From Colimorpha sp002372855 (lineage in GTDB: Bacteria; Bacteroidota; Bacteroidia; Bacteroidales; P3): a DNA stretch of 13,434 nt. Where the stretch lies: the NCBI GenBank assembly GCA_946621635.1, contig CAMOOR010000050.1, positions 1-13,434 of the forward strand, given 5' to 3'. This document shows, piece by piece, positions 1 through 7,087 of the stretch. The notes under the pieces are model-generated. The model had not been told where the DNA came from. It saw nothing but the letters and a program-made list of their open reading frames with translations, and did no database searches. Numbering within the stretch: the stretch's first letter is position 1; each line of letters opens with the position of its first letter. Both the position numbers and the translations under genes were made by a program.

Positions 1-40
1 AGAAGTATATGAGAAGTATATAGGAACTATATGAGAAGGG
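1..40. repeat. 11-base tandem repeat at the window edge
   Basis: Three 11-base units (AGAAGTATATG, AGAAGTATATA, GGAACTATATG) follow each other from position 1 and a fourth begins at 34. The array lies just downstream of the S8 protease gene and may extend beyond the window. No function is apparent. Confidence 0.7.
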
Positions 41-90
41 CCGAATTTGACCCCTTTCGGGTGGGGTTTGGAGCGGAGTCTGGGCGGAGG

Positions 91-2994
91 TCAATAGACC
101 ACCACCTTGCGCGCCGGAGCGTCGCCGAGGGAGACCATGTAGACTCCGGCGGCGGGCATGGCGAAGGCCTTGGGCTGGGCGCCGGCAGGCTGGCTGACCA
201 GGGTGCGTCCCAGCACGTCGACGATGCGCAGCTCCGTGCCCTCGGGGGCGAGGACAACGATGTTGCGGCCGTCGGCGGCGACGGTGGCACCGGCGAGGTC
301 GGCATCGTCGATGCCGGTGGTCGAGGTGCGTACGGAGACGCCTCGGATGCCGAGCACGAAGACGTCGGGGCTCTGGTGGTGGCGGAAGGCGATGCGGACG
401 GTCTGTCCGGCATAGCCAGCCAGGGAGACGCTATGGGGCTGCTCGTTGGCGTTGGGCAGGGTCTCCTGGAAGAGGCGTGTGCTGAAGTTGGCGGGCTCGT
501 TGCCGGTGGTGGAGATGAAGACGGAGTAGTGCTCGTTGTAGTACTCGTCGGCCAGGGCTTTGGCGGTCCAGCGGAGGACGGCGTTCTGCGGCACCACGAG
601 GGGGCGCGAGATGAGCCAGTTGTCGGGGTTGAGGGCCGTGTTGGAGTTGTCGAAATAGGCGTAGGACTCGGAGACGGCCCATTCGCCGTAGTTGCTCCAG
701 AGGTAGCCGTCGCCGTCGGCGTCGACGTTGTACCAGCAGCTGAGGTTCGCGTCGAAGGTGGGATTCCAGGGGAAAGAGGTGACGGGGTCGCACTCCACGA
801 AGGGGTCGACCTCGAAGATGGCCACGAAGTTGAGGTTGGCGTTGACGGTGACGGTGCGCGGATTGGCGGTCACGCCGTCGTCCCAGGAGACGAAGTGGCA
901 TCCCGAGGCGGGCACGGCGGTGATGGTGGCCGTGGAGCCTTCGGCATAGGTGCCGCCGCCGTTGACGGTGCCGAGGTTGGGGTTGTTGGCACCGACGGTG
1001 ACGGAGTAGGTGACGGGAGCCGTCGAGGGCAGGCCGCCGAGGGGGTTGACCTTGCCCCAGCCCCAGAGGGTGCTGCCAGAGGCGGGGATGGTGCCCGTGG
1101 CGCCGTCGGTGATGGCGGTGCGGTGGAGCATGGCGATGGCCGAATCGGCACGGAGCGAGGGGGTCTGCTGGAGCCAGAGGGCCATGATGCCGGCCACCAT
1201 GGGCGACGACATGGAGGTGCCCTGGAAGGCGCCGTAGTACTCGGTGGTGCCGTTGATGGTGGCGGAGGTCACGCAGTAGGCCGAGTTGACAATGGCGGTG
1301 TTGAAGCGGTTGATGGGCGCGATGATGTACTGGCCGGGGGCTGCGATGTCGGGTTTGACGCGGCCGTCGAGCAGCGGACCGTGGGAGGAGAAGTCGGCGA
1401 GGTGGCCGTTGATGGCGCCGGTGGCGGTGTAGGTGCCGCCGCCGAGGGCCGTCCAGCTGACGCGCGTGGTGTAGGCGCCGACGGAGACCATGTGGTGGCC
1501 GGTGCCGCCGATTTCGCCGACGGTGTAGTCGGTGTTGCCCGCCTGGACAACATTGAATCCGCTGTTGACAAAGGTGGCGTTGTTGCCCCAGGCGTGGACG
1601 GTGGCAGGCTGGTCGCACTCGATGACGAGGCAGACTCGGTAGGTGGTGTCGGCGGCGTAGGCGTAGGCGATGCTCATGGTCAGGTTCTGGCGCTGGTTGT
1701 AGGCATAGGTGCCGGAGGCGTAGACCTGCATCTGGAGCATGTTGTTGAACTGGCTCTCGGACTCGTAGTAAGAAGAACTGGAGCCGTAGAAGTTGCCGGC
1801 GTCGGCGAACTCGCCCGTAGTAGTGTTGACAACCGCCAGACCGGCCTGGAAGGGCACGTTGGGGGCGCCCCAGATGTCGATGACGCACTGTCCGCTGGCG
1901 GGATCGACGAAGTCGATGAAGGTGTAGAGCAGGGAGTCGGTGCCGGGGAACAGCTTGCTGACGTGGAGGTTGTCAAGGCCCTCGTTGCCGGCGGCGCCCA
2001 CCAGGATGAGACTGTCGGGACGCGAGGTGAGGTACTCGTCGCAGGCGCGGTCGAAGGCCGAGGTGCCGTCGTGGGGGCCCACATGGGAGCCGATGCTCAT
2101 GTTGATGACACAGGGCTTCTGCTGCGAGGCGGCGTAGGAGCGGATATAGTTGATGCCGTCGAGGACACCGGAATTGTTCATGGTGGTGGCCACGAGGACA
2201 ATGTCGGCGCCGGGGGCGATGCCGCGGTAGGCGGCGGTCTGGGTGGTGCTGCCGCCACAGCCGGCGGCGATGCCGGCGACGTGGGTGCCGTGGGTCTCGT
2301 CGGTCTGGCTGTAGCGGGCGGCGAGGATGGCGCTCTGGGTGGTGAGCTCGCGGCCATAGGAGTAGCCTGCTGGGGCAGTGCCGGAGGTGGCGTTCTGGTC
2401 CCAGACGCGTTTCACACGGTAGGTGGCGCCGTCGGCGCTGTAGAAGGCGGGGTGACCGTACTCGAATCCGATGTCGATGATGCCCACGACGACCCCTGTG
2501 CCGTCGTAGCCATGGGGCAGGTACTGGCCATTGTGGATGGCGTCGATGCCCATGACGCTGCGGGCGTTGCTGAGTGCGGGACGGGCCTTGGCTCCCACGT
2601 CGAGCCAGGAGCAGAGGCCCGACTGGGCAAAGGCCACAAAGGCCTCGAGGGGGATGAGGAGCGAGGCGTTCTCGCCGTAGACGGCGGTCTGGCTGACGCC
2701 GTAGGATTTGAGGGCCTCGGCCCCACCCTGGAGGGTGGCGATGGCGGAGACGGCGAGACGGCCGTTGGAACGGACAAGGCCGTATTTTTCGACCAGAGCG
2801 TCCTCGTCGAGGTCGCCGGAGAGAAGGTCGGCCAGGAGGAAGGCGCTGGTGCTGGAGAGACCCTGGAAATGGAGCGTGGCCTGCTTGGCGTCGGCAACGG
2901 GCATGTGCGGGCGCGTGGCAAGGGTGCGCTGGGCCGCGGCGGGAGCCGCAAGGGCTGCTACAAGAAGCAGCACAGAAAAGAATCTTTTCATCAT
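91..2994 (-). CDS. Secreted multidomain subtilisin-like (S8) serine protease with type IX secretion-like C-terminus
   Basis: This 967-residue protein is a subtilase that would act outside the cytoplasm. Residues 1-21 form a signal peptide ending in AAA before Gln. Residues about 40-140 are a pro-region. The catalytic domain carries Asp174 (in GIIDIG), His235 (in HGTHVAG), the oxyanion Asn337 (in AAGNEG) and Ser594 (in GTSMSSP), so the triad is complete. The long stretch between Asn337 and Ser594 suggests an inserted beta-rich domain. Residues about 662-728 look like an InlB-type B repeat (GTVNGGG, then FVSWDDG). Residues about 740-890 look like a cleaved-adhesin or choice-of-anchor J domain. 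Residues about 895-967 resemble a type A sorting domain (LRIVDVLGR, GVYMVSL, KVVVY). In Bacteroidota such domains send proteins through the type IX system to the surface. Two Met codons start the protein; either could be used. It follows the pro-region-like gene by 57 bases, probably as one operon. Substrate is unknown. Confidence 0.95.
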   Translation of the reverse strand: MMKRFFSVLLLVAALAAPAAAQRTLATRPHMPVADAKQATLHFQGLSSTSAFLLADLLSGDLDEDALVEKYGLVRSNGRLAVSAIATLQGGAEALKSYGVSQTAVYGENASLLIPLEAFVAFAQSGLCSWLDVGAKARPALSNARSVMGIDAIHNGQYLPHGYDGTGVVVGIIDIGFEYGHPAFYSADGATYRVKRVWDQNATSGTAPAGYSYGRELTTQSAILAARYSQTDETHGTHVAGIAAGCGGSTTQTAAYRGIAPGADIVLVATTMNNSGVLDGINYIRSYAASQQKPCVINMSIGSHVGPHDGTSAFDRACDEYLTSRPDSLILVGAAGNEGLDNLHVSKLFPGTDSLLYTFIDFVDPASGQCVIDIWGAPNVPFQAGLAVVNTTTGEFADAGNFYGSSSSYYESESQFNNMLQMQVYASGTYAYNQRQNLTMSIAYAYAADTTYRVCLVIECDQPATVHAWGNNATFVNSGFNVVQAGNTDYTVGEIGGTGHHMVSVGAYTTRVSWTALGGGTYTATGAINGHLADFSSHGPLLDGRVKPDIAAPGQYIIAPINRFNTAIVNSAYCVTSATINGTTEYYGAFQGTSMSSPMVAGIMALWLQQTPSLRADSAIAMLHRTAITDGATGTIPASGSTLWGWGKVNPLGGLPSTAPVTYSVTVGANNPNLGTVNGGGTYAEGSTATITAVPASGCHFVSWDDGVTANPRTVTVNANLNFVAIFEVDPFVECDPVTSFPWNPTFDANLSCWYNVDADGDGYLWSNYGEWAVSESYAYFDNSNTALNPDNWLISRPLVVPQNAVLRWTAKALADEYYNEHYSVFISTTGNEPANFSTRLFQETLPNANEQPHSVSLAGYAGQTVRIAFRHHQSPDVFVLGIRGVSVRTSTTGIDDADLAGATVAADGRNIVVLAPEGTELRIVDVLGRTLVSQPAGAQPKAFAMPAAGVYMVSLGDAPARKVVVY

Positions 2995-3005
2995 ATACTT
3001 TTTCA

Positions 3006-3054
3006 GTGTTAAGTGTTTAGTGTTAAGTGTTTAGTGTTAAGTGTTAAGTGTTTA
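3006..3054. repeat. 7 x 7-base tandem array (GTGTTWA) between the two protease-unit genes
   Basis: Seven consecutive 7-base words, GTGTTAA or GTGTTTA, fill 49 bases of the 57-base gap. The last word contains the stop codon of the upstream gene on the minus strand (TAA, 3052-3054). The array therefore sits in the mRNA leader just before the protease start codon. Confidence 0.95.
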
Positions 3055-3501
3055 GTTTAGGCGCAGGGTGGCGGCAGGGGTGGTGGTGTGGAGGGGTGCG
3101 GAGACTTCGATTTCGCGTGCCAGTCCGGAGGCTATGAACTTGAGGTATTTGCGCGTGGAAACGAGCGCAGTGACCTGGGAGCCGAAGGAGGACTGGACAC
3201 GGACGCCATACTTGGAGAGTTCGCCGTCGACATAGGGGTGGTCGAGGGTGATGACGGCCGGGACATAGTAGGTGCAGCCCTGGCGGACAAGGGAATAGCG
3301 CTCGATGAGCAGGGTGTCGCGCTTGCGGACCTTGCGGTCGAGCTGCTCGAGGTCGTGCTGCAGACGCATGGCGTAGGGCGAGAGGCGGGTGGCGGGAGCA
3401 GGGTCGGCGCTGGAAGACGGAGCAGGGCCATCGGACTGCGCAAAAGCGGAAAGGGGGGCGGCCGCAAGGAACGGCAAGAGGAGCAAATACCTGGTTTTCA
3501 T
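3052..3501 (-). CDS. Small exported protein resembling a stand-alone subtilase pro-region
   Basis: This 149-residue protein has a signal peptide (residues 1-21, MKTRYLLLLPF and AFA before Gln), then a Ser/Pro/Ala-rich linker to about residue 40. Residues 67-135 align by eye with residues 69-135 of the adjacent S8 protease, just ahead of its catalytic domain: ERYSLVR against EKYGLVR, SKYGV against KSYGV, FIASGL against FAQSGL, and a shared Val-x-Ala end. There is no catalytic domain. Subtilase pro-regions are known as intramolecular chaperones and inhibitors of their own enzyme, and stand-alone versions act as inhibitors in some fungi. I infer that this protein may chaperone or inhibit the neighbouring protease. 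It could instead be the remnant of a protease copy that lost its catalytic part. I chose the ATG at 3501 over one at 3540 because a putative promoter box covers the latter and the signal peptide begins at 3501. Confidence 0.85.
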   Translation of the reverse strand: MKTRYLLLLPFLAAAPLSAFAQSDGPAPSSSADPAPATRLSPYAMRLQHDLEQLDRKVRKRDTLLIERYSLVRQGCTYYVPAVITLDHPYVDGELSKYGVRVQSSFGSQVTALVSTRKYLKFIASGLAREIEVSAPLHTTTPAATLRLN

Positions 3502-3537
3502 AACTCTAACTATCTCATTTATAAATCGATTATTTGG

Positions 3538-3545
3538 CAAAAGTA
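3538..3545 (-). promoter_or_regulatory. Putative housekeeping promoter -7 box for the protease unit
   Basis: On the minus strand these bases read TACTTTTG, an exact match to the Bacteroidota -7 consensus TAnnTTTG, with a leader of about 30 bases before the ATG at 3501. No clear TTTG -33 box is seen; the upstream DNA is simply AT-rich. The assignment is tentative. Confidence 0.4.
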
Positions 3546-3584
3546 CATATTAAAATTTAAAAATAAAAATTTTTTTCATGTGCG

Positions 3585-3611
3585 TGTAGTATTTTTGCTT
3601 TTTGCTACGTT
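3585..3611 (+). promoter_or_regulatory. Putative ECF promoter A (TGTAGT, 15 bases, TACGTT), first sigma gene
   Basis: TGTAGT at 3585-3590 and TACGTT at 3606-3611 are separated by 15 bases. A CAT triplet lies 5 bases upstream. The same arrangement precedes three other genes here. A -35 element of TGTA type with a CGT-containing -10 element fits ECF sigma promoters in general. Initiation 6-8 bases downstream would fall almost at the GTG start codon (3621), so the transcript may be leaderless. A TATAAT sequence also occurs at 3614-3619. Confidence 0.6.
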
Positions 3612-3620
3612 ATTATAATC

Positions 3621-4088
3621 GTGAGAACAAAGGACCCATTCGAAGCACTGCTGCACCGCTATCGCGGACTGCTCTTCACCCTCTGCCGCCGCTACAGCAC
3701 ACGTGGACTGGAGGTGGAAGACCTTGTGCAAGAAGCTTCGGTGGCCCTGTGGCGAGCAAGAGAGAAGATATTCGAACAGGGGCTCGCCATGCAGGAGGCC
3801 GCACTGGTATGGAAAATCAGCCGCAATGCGGTGATCGACGCCCTCCGGTCCTACCACCAGCACGACGAACTGCCGGAGAGCTACGACACAGTGGCCGAGG
3901 ACCGCACCCTGGTGCACGAGTTGCACGAGCAGATAGCCACCCTCACCGAACCCGACCGCACCATAGTGCGCATGCAGCTGGAAGGATACAGCTACGAGGA
4001 GATAGGCCAGAGCCTGGGAATGAGCGAGAAGAATGTGAGCGTGAGGTTGGTGCGAGCGAAAGAGAAACTGAGAGAAGGGTTTGTTTGA
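3621..4088 (+). CDS. ECF-type RNA polymerase sigma factor, first copy
   Basis: This 155-residue protein has the two-domain build of ECF sigma factors. Region 2 covers about residues 6-75 and includes the core-binding and -10 recognition segments (LLFTLCRRY, then EVEDLVQEASVALWR). Region 4 covers about residues 100-152, with the helix-turn-helix in EGYSYEEIGQSLGMSEKNVS. It would direct RNA polymerase to a small set of promoters, probably including its own (3585-3611). The start is a GTG; the second copy at 7835 aligns with it from its own ATG, which supports this start. No in-frame ATG occurs before residue 50 or so. The next gene encodes a putative membrane anti-sigma factor. The signal it answers to is unknown. 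Confidence 0.95.
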   Translation: MRTKDPFEALLHRYRGLLFTLCRRYSTRGLEVEDLVQEASVALWRAREKIFEQGLAMQEAALVWKISRNAVIDALRSYHQHDELPESYDTVAEDRTLVHELHEQIATLTEPDRTIVRMQLEGYSYEEIGQSLGMSEKNVSVRLVRAKEKLREGFV

Positions 4089-4114
4089 GTGAGGAGTGAT
4101 GAGTGATGAGTGAT
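4087..4114. repeat. 4 x 7-base tandem array (GAGTGAT) after the first sigma gene
   Basis: GAGTGAG followed by three perfect copies of GAGTGAT begins within the sigma gene stop codon and fills the first half of the gap to the next gene. Confidence 0.9.
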
Positions 4115-4135
4115 GAGTTTTAAGTTTTACAAATC

Positions 4136-4149
4136 AAAAAAAAAAAAAA
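4136..4149 (+). repeat. Run of 14 A just before the start of the putative anti-sigma gene
   Basis: Fourteen consecutive A bases end three bases before the ATG at 4153, where a ribosome binding site would be. A-rich leaders help initiation in Bacteroidota, so it may simply serve that role. Such runs are also prone to slippage in replication and transcription. Confidence 0.8.
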
Positions 4150-4152
4150 GAT

Positions 4153-4443
4153 ATGAAACAAGAACAATTTGACGAACTGTGGTCGAGGGCCGAGGCCGAG
4201 CGCTACGCCACGAAGCTGGCGGCGGAATATCCCGCCTGGCGCACACGCCAACGCCGCAGAATGAGTGTGGCAGCCTTGGTGCTGGTGGTGGCCGGAGCCG
4301 CCATTCCCCTGACTCTCGGCGGCGCACAGCCCATGCTGGAGCACGAGGGCTACGCCAAAGCCTACTGCAACAAGGCCGACATCGAGGACCAATACTGGGT
4401 GGACCTGGCCGGAGAGATGCTGATGGACGAAGTGATGGTGTAG
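4153..4443 (+). CDS. Small one-span membrane protein, putative anti-sigma factor, first copy
   Basis: The 96-residue protein has a charged cytoplasmic part (residues 1-37, with FDELW and EYPAWRTRQRRR), one hydrophobic span (about 38-56) and a short outer part of about 40 residues. The second copy (8318-8596) shares FxELW, EYPAW, the basic cluster before the membrane, and an outer pattern of Tyr, Cys-Asn, Ile and Trp (Cys72 and Trp82 here). Its position straight after an ECF sigma gene and this topology suggest it holds the sigma factor at the membrane. It is shorter than classical anti-sigma factors and I recognise no named family, so the function is inferred from context. Confidence 0.75.
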   Translation: MKQEQFDELWSRAEAERYATKLAAEYPAWRTRQRRRMSVAALVLVVAGAAIPLTLGGAQPMLEHEGYAKAYCNKADIEDQYWVDLAGEMLMDEVMV

Positions 4444-4446
4444 AGG

Positions 4447-4481
4447 GAGTTAAGAGTTATGAGTTAAGAGTTAAGAGTTAA
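4447..4481. repeat. 5 x 7-base tandem array (GAGTTAA) before the small exported protein gene
   Basis: Five consecutive 7-base words, four GAGTTAA and one GAGTTAT, fill most of the gap between 4443 and the ATG at 4491. Confidence 0.95.
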
Positions 4482-4490
4482 AAAAGCAAT

Positions 4491-4910
4491 ATGAAACGAA
4501 TAGCAATAATCATCCTCGTGCTGCTGATGCCGTTGGTGGCCATGTCGCAGGGACAGCTGTACAAGCAGTATGCCTCGCGGCCGGGTCTGACGGTGGCGCA
4601 GGTGGACGGCTTCAAGCTGAACGACAGCGTGGGCGTCGACGTGGTGATGCTGCAGGCGGAGAACGACGAAGCCTGGCAGAAGCTCATCAAAGAGTTCGAC
4701 ATCCGCGGCACGGAGACCGTCGTCAGCTGGCTGGGCAATCCCCAGAAGCCCGCACAGCGAATGAAATGGACCGGCAGGCCGGTGATGCGCGTGGTGGCGT
4801 CGCACAAAAGACACACCATAGCTTTCTACCACCTGGAAAACGAGCAGCAGTACGATGCCCTGATCGACTACCAGATGCAGGGCATGATGAAGAAAGACAT
4901 AAAAAAATAA
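4491..4910 (+). CDS. Small exported protein of the ECF operon, DUF4252-like, first copy
   Basis: This 139-residue protein starts with a signal peptide (residues 1-19, hydrophobic core IAIIILVLLMPLVA, cut near SQ). The mature part begins LYKQYASRPGLTVAQV and ends with a predicted alternating strand and helix pattern (TIAFYHLENEQQYDALIDYQM). The paralogue at 8593-9009 matches over the whole mature length. Size, N-terminal motif and placement beside an ECF sigma gene recall Bacteroidota DUF4252 proteins, but I cannot confirm membership. This copy has no lipobox cysteine, so it is probably released into the periplasm, unlike its paralogue. A role in sensing or modulating the sigma pathway is inference only. 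Confidence 0.85.
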   Translation: MKRIAIIILVLLMPLVAMSQGQLYKQYASRPGLTVAQVDGFKLNDSVGVDVVMLQAENDEAWQKLIKEFDIRGTETVVSWLGNPQKPAQRMKWTGRPVMRVVASHKRHTIAFYHLENEQQYDALIDYQMQGMMKKDIKK

Positions 4911-4914
4911 AGTC

Positions 4915-4954
4915 GTAGAGACATAGAGTTGTAGAGACATAGAGTTGTAGAGAC
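4915..4954. repeat. Alternating 8-base tandem array (GTAGAGAC / ATAGAGTT)
   Basis: GTAGAGAC and ATAGAGTT alternate to give two and a half 16-base units between the stop at 4910 and the ATG at 4994. This junction differs from the others, which use 7-base words. Confidence 0.9.
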
Positions 4955-4993
4955 TGGAAGTCAAAGAAACAATTTTTAAAACCAAGAAATATC

Positions 4994-6064
4994 ATGAATA
5001 AGAAATTCAATAATATATATAAGAAGAGCATCGTGGCCATGCTGGCTGTGACGATGCTGGGTTTGGCAGCCTGCGAGAGAAACACCGACGAGGGCATCCA
5101 AGGCCAGGAGCGCGTCATTGTGTATGCCGTAGGTCACGACGAAGGCCGCACGAATGTGAAGGACGAGGCCGAGTGGAACGCCCTGCTGGACAAATTCTGC
5201 TCCTACGCCCAGGGCGGTTCGGAGGTGATTTTCTACAACACCGCCACGACCCAGACGCCGTCGACCAAGGGCACCGGCACGATGATGAAAGACGTCACCA
5301 CGTTCAGCACCACAAGCCGCGAGGAGATGAAGAACTGGATGAAGGACATGGAGAAGGCCGGCAAAACGGTGAGCGTGAAATACGACAACGATTCCGGTAC
5401 CTGGAACGGCACCGCCTATATCAACGCCCCGTACCACGAGGATGTGAGCGAGAGCTTCACGGGTATCCTGGCACTGGTGGACATGCCCCCGCTGACGGAG
5501 CCTGAATTGTCCCGCAAGGTGGCCGCCCTGGTGGTGAATGAGGACTCGGTGCTGTTCATTCTCAAGGACGGATACCTCTGCACCTCGGTGGAAGTGTTCA
5601 CCGATGGTCAGCACCCCGGCGAGGTGGCAACCCTCAGCGGCGAGGTGAAAGTGCTGCAGGACATCAACGGGGACGAATTCCTCGTGCTCGACATCAGCCT
5701 TCCGCTGGAGGGCAGTGTGACCGGCGAATGGCGCTTGAGCTACATTGCAGAGACCAATATGGGCAACAGCTCGGACTACGTGCTGTCCACCACAATCTAT
5801 ACTCCCGAAAGCGCAGGGCAGGACATCACCGTTGTCTTCCGTCAGGACGGCACGGCGACCTACACCGTGACAGGAGCCAACGCCACCAGCGAAAACGGCA
5901 CCTGGAGCATCGACGACGAAGGCATGCTCTGCTGCACAATGCTGCCCACCGGTGGAAGCCAGTGGTACATCAACTGGCTCACCAACTCGACCATGATCAT
6001 CTCGCGCCCCGGCAGTGGCGACGACGAGAACACCTACTACCAGCTGCAGTTCGAGAAGATGTAA
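4994..6064 (+). CDS. Large lipoprotein with a shared N-terminal domain and lipocalin-like C-terminus
   Basis: This 356-residue protein is a predicted lipoprotein: a hydrophobic signal ends in GLAAC with the lipid-bearing Cys at 27. Residues about 40-143 form a domain shared with the products of 9036-10112 and 10119-11333. Its landmarks are EAEWNALLDKFC, a FYN motif, TTFSTTSREEMKNWM and SGTWNGTAY. Residues about 243-354 resemble a small lipocalin-like beta domain (GEWRLSYI, ITVVFRQDGTATYT, NGTWSIDDEG, YYQLQFEK), a common fold in Bacteroidota lipoproteins. It is the last gene of the first ECF operon, with no terminator hairpin seen before promoter B. Lipid anchoring puts it in the envelope. Ligand and partner are unknown. 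Confidence 0.9.
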   Translation: MNKKFNNIYKKSIVAMLAVTMLGLAACERNTDEGIQGQERVIVYAVGHDEGRTNVKDEAEWNALLDKFCSYAQGGSEVIFYNTATTQTPSTKGTGTMMKDVTTFSTTSREEMKNWMKDMEKAGKTVSVKYDNDSGTWNGTAYINAPYHEDVSESFTGILALVDMPPLTEPELSRKVAALVVNEDSVLFILKDGYLCTSVEVFTDGQHPGEVATLSGEVKVLQDINGDEFLVLDISLPLEGSVTGEWRLSYIAETNMGNSSDYVLSTTIYTPESAGQDITVVFRQDGTATYTVTGANATSENGTWSIDDEGMLCCTMLPTGGSQWYINWLTNSTMIISRPGSGDDENTYYQLQFEKM

Positions 6065-6091
6065 AAAAAAAGAAAAAAAATTTACATTGGT

Positions 6092-6118
6092 TGTAGTTTT
6101 TTGAATTTTTGCTACGTT
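6092..6118 (+). promoter_or_regulatory. Putative ECF promoter B, upstream of the first small lipoprotein
   Basis: TGTAGT at 6092-6097 and TACGTT at 6113-6118 are separated by 15 bases, as in promoter A. The flanking bases also match: GCTACGTT, then TTATAG in B and TTATAA in A. It would give an A-rich leader of about 90 bases before the ATG at 6214. Confidence 0.65.
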
Positions 6119-6213
6119 CTTATAGGTGTAAGACAAAAACGCAAAAGACATCAAAGTCGAAAACAAAAACAAATCAATTAAAATTAATAAACAATTAAAA
6201 ACATTAAAAAATT

Positions 6214-6768
6214 ATGAAGAAAAACATTTTTGCCCTCGCCGCTGCTGTTCTGATGCTCGGCATGACCGCCTGCCAGAAAGAAGATGTCATCACCGACATC
6301 GTCGACAATGGTGAACCCACCACCAGCGCCCGCGTCAAAACGACCTCCGACCTCATCGGTACCGACTGGACCTACACGATGAACGACATCGTCCTGATGG
6401 ACGAGAACGGCGACACCGCCATCACCATCCCCAGCCTGGGCGACCTCTACTACCTGAACTTCGATGCCAGCTACGCCCACTTCTCCTTCGGCGAAATGGT
6501 GGAGGCATGGGGTCTCTCCGCCGACGGCACGACGATGGAGCAGATCACCGGCGTGGACTATGAGTACAGCTACGACGGCGCCACCCATACCGGCAGCCTC
6601 GTGGGCACCGCCGAGGACGAGAACGGCAACGAGGTGACCTCGCAGCTCGGATTCACCTACAACGATGCCACCGACGAAATGACCTTCGTCCTGCCCATGG
6701 CCTTCGAGGGCGACACCAACGTGGTCAACGTTCCCATGGTGTTCCACCGCACCGCCACTGCAGAATAA
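6214..6768 (+). CDS. Small lipoprotein of the putative ECF regulon, first copy
   Basis: The 184-residue product has a lipoprotein signal ending LGMTAC with Cys at 20. The mature part is rich in Asp, Gly and aromatic residues, with GTDWTYTM near the N-terminus, a central LNFDASYAHFSF and a C-terminal VDYEYSYDGATHTGSL and PMVFHR. This pattern suggests a compact lipocalin-like beta structure, though I recognise no named family. The product of 7088-7627 is a paralogue: the first 24 residues are identical and the mature parts are clearly related but diverged. The gene is single, with its own ECF-type promoter (6092-6118) and a strong terminator (6796-6830), so it looks like a dedicated target of the sigma factors encoded on either side. 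Confidence 0.9.
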   Translation: MKKNIFALAAAVLMLGMTACQKEDVITDIVDNGEPTTSARVKTTSDLIGTDWTYTMNDIVLMDENGDTAITIPSLGDLYYLNFDASYAHFSFGEMVEAWGLSADGTTMEQITGVDYEYSYDGATHTGSLVGTAEDENGNEVTSQLGFTYNDATDEMTFVLPMAFEGDTNVVNVPMVFHRTATAE

Positions 6769-6795
6769 GAATTTCTTAGTTACTTTAATAGCCGG

Positions 6796-6830
6796 AAGCC
6801 GGGTCGAACTTTGACCCGGCTTTTGTTTTT
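6796..6830 (+). terminator. Rho-independent terminator of the first small lipoprotein gene
   Basis: A perfect 10-base stem (AAGCCGGGTC, 6796-6805, with GACCCGGCTT, 6813-6822) and a 7-base loop are followed by TTGTTTTT. Confidence 0.92.
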
Positions 6831-6885
6831 ACGGCGATCGGCTCTTTTTTTTTGACGGCGAATTAAGCGAATTGAGCGAAAGCTA

Positions 6886-6955
6886 CGCAGGTCAATTACT
6901 GGCGATTTACCCGAATTCTTGCTGCCGCAGGTCAATTGCCGGCGATTTACCCGAA
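6886..6955. repeat. 30-base direct repeat, two copies 40 bases apart
   Basis: Copies at 6886-6915 and 6926-6955 begin CGCAGGTCAATT and end GGCGATTTACCCGAA, differing at two positions. They lie 50-120 bases upstream of promoter C. They may be regulator binding sites or a mobile repeat; nothing equivalent lies upstream of promoter B. Confidence 0.9.
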
Positions 6956-7004
6956 ATGGGGAACGGCAACGGAGACAACAGGGTAAAAAAAAAATTCATC
7001 CAGG

Positions 7005-7031
7005 TGTAGTTTTTTTGATTTTCGATTCGTT
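7005..7031 (+). promoter_or_regulatory. Putative ECF promoter C, upstream of the second small lipoprotein
   Basis: TGTAGT at 7005-7010 and TTCGTT at 7026-7031 are separated by 15 bases, and CTTATAG follows as in promoter B. The -10 element has T in place of A at its second position, the main departure from A and B. The leader would be about 50 bases long. Confidence 0.6.
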
Positions 7032-7087
7032 CTTATAGAAGAAAGAATTAAAAGAAACAAATAAATAACAAAAAACAATTCAACATT

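Larger units (their letters stand above)
6769..7087. other. 319-base gap between the two small lipoprotein genes
   Basis: I see no gene here. In order it holds a terminator (6796-6830), a T tract (6845-6853), a 30-base direct repeat (6886-6955), ECF promoter C (7005-7031) and an A-rich leader. The latter two parts resemble the DNA upstream of 6214. Confidence 0.8.

Noticed and set aside
41..60. Terminator for the protease gene (CCGAA and TTCGG stem)
   Set aside because: The stem has only five pairs and a 10-base loop, and no T tract follows on the minus strand.
31..3012. A 993-codon open frame on the plus strand across the protease gene
   Set aside because: It is antisense to a gene with a complete catalytic triad and recognisable domains. 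Its product is an unbroken run of Gly, Val, Ala, Asp and Glu without domain structure, as expected from the complement of GC-rich codons.
3006..3054. Could the regular arrays be CRISPR repeats?
   Set aside because: The units are 7-8 bases, directly adjacent and without spacers, and there are no cas genes.
3602..4099. A second open frame overlapping the first sigma gene
   Set aside because: The overlapping frame gives an Arg, Pro and His-rich sequence with no family features, while the sigma frame has both conserved regions.
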